In this document: positions 60,591-64,000 of the stretch, piece by piece
How positions within the stretch are numbered: the first letter of the stretch is position 1
Layout: each line of letters starts with the position of its first letter
Source: Saccharopolyspora phatthalungensis
GTDB taxonomy: Bacteria > Actinomycetota > Actinomycetes > Mycobacteriales > Pseudonocardiaceae
Assembly: GCF_014203395.1 (NCBI RefSeq)
Contig: NZ_JACHIW010000002.1
Location: 1,736,001 to 1,800,000, forward strand
Direction: 5' to 3'
DNA length: 64,000 nt
Notes under the pieces: model-generated
The model's input: the letters and a program-made list of their open reading frames with translations, nothing else
What the model was told of the DNA's origin: nothing
The model's database searches: none
Translations under genes and position numbers: made by a program

Positions 60591-60636
60591 CATTACGACT
60601 TCCAAGTACACAATTATGAATTTGAAAAACGTAATG
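60591..60636. promoter_or_regulatory. Candidate ROK operator in the divergent promoter
   Basis: CATTACG (60591-60597) and CGTAATG (60630-60636) are inverted repeats 32 bases apart around an unusually AT-rich core (AATTATGAATTTGAAAAAC). This lies between the divergent sugar-binding protein and ROK genes. ROK regulators commonly bind such AT-rich palindromes. A looped-site arrangement is possible. Confidence 0.4.
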
Positions 60637-60656
60637 GGAGGTGCCAAGCTGACCTC

Positions 60657-61862
60657 ATGCCCTCGAACAACGTCTGGCTCCGTGACACGCCCGGTGCGCT
60701 GATCCCCCTCTTCCGCGAGCACCGCGACGGACTCACCAAGTCCGAAACGATGCGGCTCACCGGCCTGTCCCGGACCGCCGTGTCCCAACGCATCGACGCA
60801 CTGGTCGAAGCCGGTTACCTGACCTCTGGGTCGACGACGGCCGGCGATGTTCGGGGCAGACCGGCCGAACGCTTCACCATGCATGTCCGCAGAGGCGTGC
60901 TTTTGGTGGCCGACACCGGCGCAACGGAGGTGCGAACGGCGCTCTGCGATCCGCTCGGCGCGGTGCTCGAAGAACAGTGCGGGCCACTCGACATCACCGA
61001 GGGCCCCGAGCAGATCCTGTCGCTGATCGCGGCCCGCTTCGACGATCTCCTGCAGCGCGCCGGGGTCGCCCACGACAGGGTCCTTCGCATCGGCCTCAGC
61101 CTGCCCGGACCGGTGGACCACGACCGCCAGCGAGTGGTCCGGCCACCGATCATGACCGGCTGGGACGACTACGACATCGCCGAGCGGTTGGCTCGCGACT
61201 TCGCCTGCCCGGTCACCGTCGAGAAAGATGCCAACGCCATGGCACTGGGCGAATACCGGCAGGTCTACCCGCACACCCCGGCACTGGTATTCGTCAAAAT
61301 CGGCACCGGGGTCGGCACCGGCCTGATCATCCACGGCGACATCTACCGCGGCGCCGACGGGGCAGCCGGCGACATCGGCCACGTACCGCTGCACGGGCAG
61401 CCGACCGACAAGGCGCCGCAGTGCCGCTGCGGCAACGACGGGTGCGTCGAGGCTTATGCCGGCGGCTGGGCACTCGCGCGCGACCTCAGCGCCGCCGGCT
61501 TCCCCGCGCGATCGGTAAACGAGTTCATCGACCATGTGCGCAGCGGCAACCGCATGGCGCTACAACTGGTGAAGCAGGCCGCGACCATCGTCGGAACCGC
61601 GGTCAGCGACATCGTGAACATGGTGAACCCACGAATCGTCGTCTTCGGCGGCCAACTCGCCGAACTCGACGACATCCTGCTCGCCACCGCCCGGAACGTG
61701 ATCTACGGCCGATCACTACCGCTGGCAACACGAAACCTGCGCATCGCCGCCACCACACTGTCCGCTCCCGGTGTCCACGGCCTCGCGCAACTGCTGGCAG
61801 ACCAAGTCAACTCAGCCGCCGCCGTAGACGCCATACTGACAAAAACCGCACCACGCGAGTGA
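60657..61862 (+). CDS. ROK-family transcriptional regulator
   Basis: This 401-residue repressor has an N-terminal winged helix (LTKSETMRLTGLSRTAVSQRI, in pieces) and a sugar-kinase-like ROK domain. The domain includes VFVKIGTGVGTGLI near residue 215, an HPL-type His, and the zinc-binding CRCGNDGCVEAY near 265. It is divergent from the sugar ABC operon and likely represses it until the imported sugar or its product binds. The ATG at 60657 follows GGGAGG. Confidence 0.92.
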   Translation: MPSNNVWLRDTPGALIPLFREHRDGLTKSETMRLTGLSRTAVSQRIDALVEAGYLTSGSTTAGDVRGRPAERFTMHVRRGVLLVADTGATEVRTALCDPLGAVLEEQCGPLDITEGPEQILSLIAARFDDLLQRAGVAHDRVLRIGLSLPGPVDHDRQRVVRPPIMTGWDDYDIAERLARDFACPVTVEKDANAMALGEYRQVYPHTPALVFVKIGTGVGTGLIIHGDIYRGADGAAGDIGHVPLHGQPTDKAPQCRCGNDGCVEAYAGGWALARDLSAAGFPARSVNEFIDHVRSGNRMALQLVKQAATIVGTAVSDIVNMVNPRIVVFGGQLAELDDILLATARNVIYGRSLPLATRNLRIAATTLSAPGVHGLAQLLADQVNSAAAVDAILTKTAPRE

Positions 61863-62170
61863 ACAAAGCCATTCCGGGCCACACCGCCACACAGGTCATG
61901 GGACCAAAAGTCCTCAACGGACAAGCACAATCGCACCGGACGCGGTCTGCTCAGCCTTCGGTGTTCTTGTTGATGCCTTTGGAGATGAGGTCCATGACCG
62001 AGGAGTCGGCGACGGTGGTGACATCGCCGACTTCGCGGTTTTCGGCTTGCCCGCAACGCCTGCGGCGATGCGAAGTTCGGTCCGGTCGAGGGCGCCCCGG
62101 ACGGAGAGCGCCTTGAACCTACCCGGTATTCCTCAGGCCGAACCGCTCAACGTCGACCAGGACTACGCCG
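61863..62170. other. Spacer with acetyl-CoA synthetase relic
   Basis: These ~300 bases contain no intact gene; the 61951-62058 stretch is the acs relic listed separately. Confidence 0.5.
61951..62058 (-). pseudogene. acs: C-terminal fragment of acetyl-CoA synthetase
   Basis: The minus strand encodes AENREVGDVTTVADSSVMD and then LISKGINKNTEG before a TGA at 61951. This is the exact C-terminal pattern of AcsA. The sequence loses similarity upstream after RRCGQ, so only ~35 codons remain. It is a truncated duplicate of a gene expected elsewhere. Confidence 0.75.
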
Positions 62171-63319
62171 TCACGGAAGCGTCCAGCTCGGCCCGGTGGG
62201 CCTGTCGACCCACACCACGTGAGCCCGATCGGTCACCGTGAGTCCGAGCCGCGACCACTCCGGCCGACCGTGCGCCGACCAGATGTCCCGCGCCTGTTCG
62301 ACGGCCGACCACAACGACACGGGACCGGCTTCCCACACCTTCCGGCCGTCGCGGGTGGAGTCGAGCGAGACCTCACACCACGAGCCGTCAGGACAGCTCA
62401 GCGACACGGCTTCGGGTTGCTCCGTCTCGAGATTCAGGGTGTAGCCGAACCGCACGCCCGACGGCATGCACAGGCACGCCAGGAACCACCACACCGGGGA
62501 TTCCCACGGGCGTTTTTCCATCACCGACGTGTACCGGTGGCGCGCCTGCTGCCGGTCCCGCTTCGGGTATCCGGAACGCGGCGGATGCGTCTCGCCCCGC
62601 ATGAGCATGAACGCCGAGAAGCCGTCAACGAACCATCCTTCGGCGCCGTTGCCGTGTCGGCGCAGCGACACGAGATTCCCCGTGCTCGTCCCGACTTTCA
62701 GATCAGCGAGGATCGTCCCGCCTTCGCGGGTCTGCTCCATCCACGCCGTCGGAATCCGGTTCACCGCGCAGGTAGCAATGATCCGATCGAACGTTCCGCC
62801 GCCCGGCCACCCGGCGGTGCCGTCGGCGGTCGCAAGATGCGGCGCGTAGCCGACGCGGTGAAGGTTCTTCCGCGCCTGCTCGACGAGCTCGCCGTCCAGG
62901 TCCACAGAGAACACTTTCCCGTCGCCAAGCCGATGCGACAGCAACGCCGCGTTGTACCCGGTCCCGGTCCCGATCTCGCACACCGTGTCCCCATCATGGA
63001 CGTCGAGCGCTTCGAACATCCGCGCCATGAGACCGGGCGCCGAAGACGACGACGTCGGCCCAATTCCGCCGTGGTGCAGCTCGCCGAGCTGAGTCACCAA
63101 CGGCGCGTTGGCGTAGACCCGTTCCAACCAGCGTTCAGGGTCCGAGTCTGCGGTGACCTCGTGCCACTGCCGATCGCGCTGTTCGTAGAACTTCGGCACG
63201 AACTCATGCCGGGGAACCGCCCGCATCGCCGCCTGCCATTCCGGCGCGGCGACCTTGCCCTTTTCCACCAGTTCGTGGACCAGGTCATCGGCAAGACCTG
63301 GCCATGCTGTGACCGTCAT
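62171..63319 (-). CDS. Graspetide-associated PIMT-like O-methyltransferase
   Basis: This 382-residue enzyme has an N-terminal domain of protein-L-isoaspartate O-methyltransferase type (GGIGPTSSSSAPGLMARM and the SAM-binding VCEIGTGTGYNAAL near residue 105). A ~170-residue C-terminal extension is found in methyltransferases paired with ATP-grasp RiPP maturases. In graspetides such as fuscimiditide this enzyme methylates an Asp in the macrocyclic peptide, leading to an aspartimide. The ATG at 63319 overlaps the ATP-grasp stop (ATGA). It is the last gene of the pair on this strand. Confidence 0.85.
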   Translation of the reverse strand: MTVTAWPGLADDLVHELVEKGKVAAPEWQAAMRAVPRHEFVPKFYEQRDRQWHEVTADSDPERWLERVYANAPLVTQLGELHHGGIGPTSSSSAPGLMARMFEALDVHDGDTVCEIGTGTGYNAALLSHRLGDGKVFSVDLDGELVEQARKNLHRVGYAPHLATADGTAGWPGGGTFDRIIATCAVNRIPTAWMEQTREGGTILADLKVGTSTGNLVSLRRHGNGAEGWFVDGFSAFMLMRGETHPPRSGYPKRDRQQARHRYTSVMEKRPWESPVWWFLACLCMPSGVRFGYTLNLETEQPEAVSLSCPDGSWCEVSLDSTRDGRKVWEAGPVSLWSAVEQARDIWSAHGRPEWSRLGLTVTDRAHVVWVDRPTGPSWTLP

Positions 63320-64000
63320 GTGAGTCCCTTCGTCGGTAGCCGCGCCATCGCGCCGACCATGTCGGCGCCGGTCGCTGATTCCAAAAAACCGAACTGAGGT
63401 CCGGAGTTGGCTTCCAAGAACACCCATTCGCCATCCGGGCGGACGATGAAATCGGCGCCGGTATAGGTGAACCCCAACCGGCGCATGAGCCGCGATAGTC
63501 CCTCGTGGACACTCGCCGGAAGCTCGATGAGCGAATACTTCGCGCCTTCCGGATCGGCTCGCCAGTCCTCTCGGCCGCCGTCTCCGGCGTCAATCCGGAT
63601 CGGGAACCACGAATCACCAATGACGGTGAGGCGCACCTCGTACGCCTTCGGTACCCACTGCTGAATGGTAGACGCCGTCATCCCTACGCCGTCGAGTTCG
63701 TCGAGATCGGCGGCCGCGAGGCGGTGCGTGTAGCTCAGATAAGCCTGCCCGTGCGACGTCATCCCGGCGCCGCCGAGCGGCTTCGACACCACGTCGGGAT
63801 GCTCGGCAACGAAGTCCCGGACCGCGTCGTCAGAGTTCGTGATCACGGTGTCGGCAACGGTGAGCCCGCATTCAGCCGCAACCGCCCACTGATACGGCTT
63901 ATAGAGCGCGTCGGCGCACCGGTTCGGAGAGTTCGCCCAAATCACACCGGGAAGCGCCGCGAGCACACCGCCGAGCCCGAGCTTCGCTTCACGGAATACG
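63316..64000 (-). CDS. ATP-grasp ribosomal peptide maturase (5' partial at window edge)
   Basis: This is the C-terminal ~228 residues of an ATP-grasp ligase of the SAV_5884/TgmB graspetide family. It has VFREAKLGLGGVLAALPGV, ADALYKPYQ, VVSKPLGGAGM, WVPKAYEVRLTVIG and the metal site TGADFIVRPDGEWVFLEANSGPQF (in pieces). These enzymes build ester or amide crosslinks between acidic side chains and Ser/Thr/Lys in a precursor peptide. The frame is open at 64000. The precursor gene is probably just outside the window, upstream on the minus strand. Confidence 0.85.
   Translation of the reverse strand, partial: VFREAKLGLGGVLAALPGVIWANSPNRCADALYKPYQWAVAAECGLTVADTVITNSDDAVRDFVAEHPDVVSKPLGGAGMTSHGQAYLSYTHRLAAADLDELDGVGMTASTIQQWVPKAYEVRLTVIGDSWFPIRIDAGDGGREDWRADPEGAKYSLIELPASVHEGLSRLMRRLGFTYTGADFIVRPDGEWVFLEANSGPQFGFLESATGADMVGAMARLPTKGLT

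Overview
The window is high-GC DNA with short gaps, many GTG starts and 4-bp ATGA/GTGA gene overlaps. It is typical of an actinobacterium and most likely a member of the Pseudonocardiaceae (Amycolatopsis/Saccharopolyspora-like). Supporting content includes OpcA beside glucose-6-phosphate dehydrogenase, a furA-katG pair, a mycothiol-dependent maleylpyruvate isomerase, an XRE-Scr1/DUF397 pair, several SCP1.201-type deaminases with Imm1 proteins, and an ATP-grasp/methyltransferase RiPP (graspetide) pair. The genus is inference; no 16S or ribosomal gene is present.

Layout. (1) 2-10118 (+): a tightly coupled operon with an oligopeptide-type ABC ATPase, five gene products that are LLM flavin monooxygenases or LLM-like, a DszC/SfnB-like acyl-CoA dehydrogenase and two aldo/keto reductases. 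It looks like organosulfur or related xenobiotic scavenging. (2) 10206-12360 (-): an adenylate-forming CapK-type enzyme and two small unknown genes. (3) 12516-20021 (-): a pentose phosphate operon, zwf-opcA-tkt-tal-gnd plus a HAD phosphatase/mutase. (4) 20022-22125: relics of a transposase and of an Imm1 immunity gene, then a membrane pentapeptide-repeat protein. (5) 22126-24814 (-): katG and furA, with an apparently leaderless furA promoter. (6) 25027-28052: degraded DNA (PAPS-reductase-like relic, DnaB relic) that carries an intact deaminase-toxin/Imm1 pair. (7) 28293-37396 (-): an IclR-controlled catabolic operon (aldehyde dehydrogenase, class II aldolase, ThDP enzyme, two LLM monooxygenases, carboxylesterase). 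(8) 37612-44138: an accessory island with Scr1/DUF397, a five-gene coupled operon of small unknown proteins, a 37-residue acidic ORF, and two more deaminase/Imm1 modules. (9) 44713-51279: an IclR regulator divergent from a gentisate (3-hydroxybenzoate) operon that includes its own ribBA and a flavin reductase. (10) 51276-54931 (-): an AraC regulator, then a cytochrome P450 with its own ferredoxin reductase and ferredoxin. (11) 55034-61862: a sugar ABC importer, nucleoside hydrolase, sugar epimerase and kinase, controlled by a divergent ROK regulator. (12) 61951-64000 (-): an acs 3' relic and the edge of a graspetide cluster.

The most unusual content is three SCP1.201/DddA-like deaminases, each followed by an Imm1 immunity gene, plus a fourth, degraded Imm1 gene, all within about 24 kb. 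Two of the deaminases are very small proteins carrying only an N-terminal membrane anchor or signal peptide instead of the large type VI/VII trafficking domains usually fused to such toxins. The third has an N-terminal helical domain interrupted by an apparent one-base frameshift. These modules lie in gene-poor, relic-rich gaps between intact metabolic operons, which suggests repeated gain and decay.
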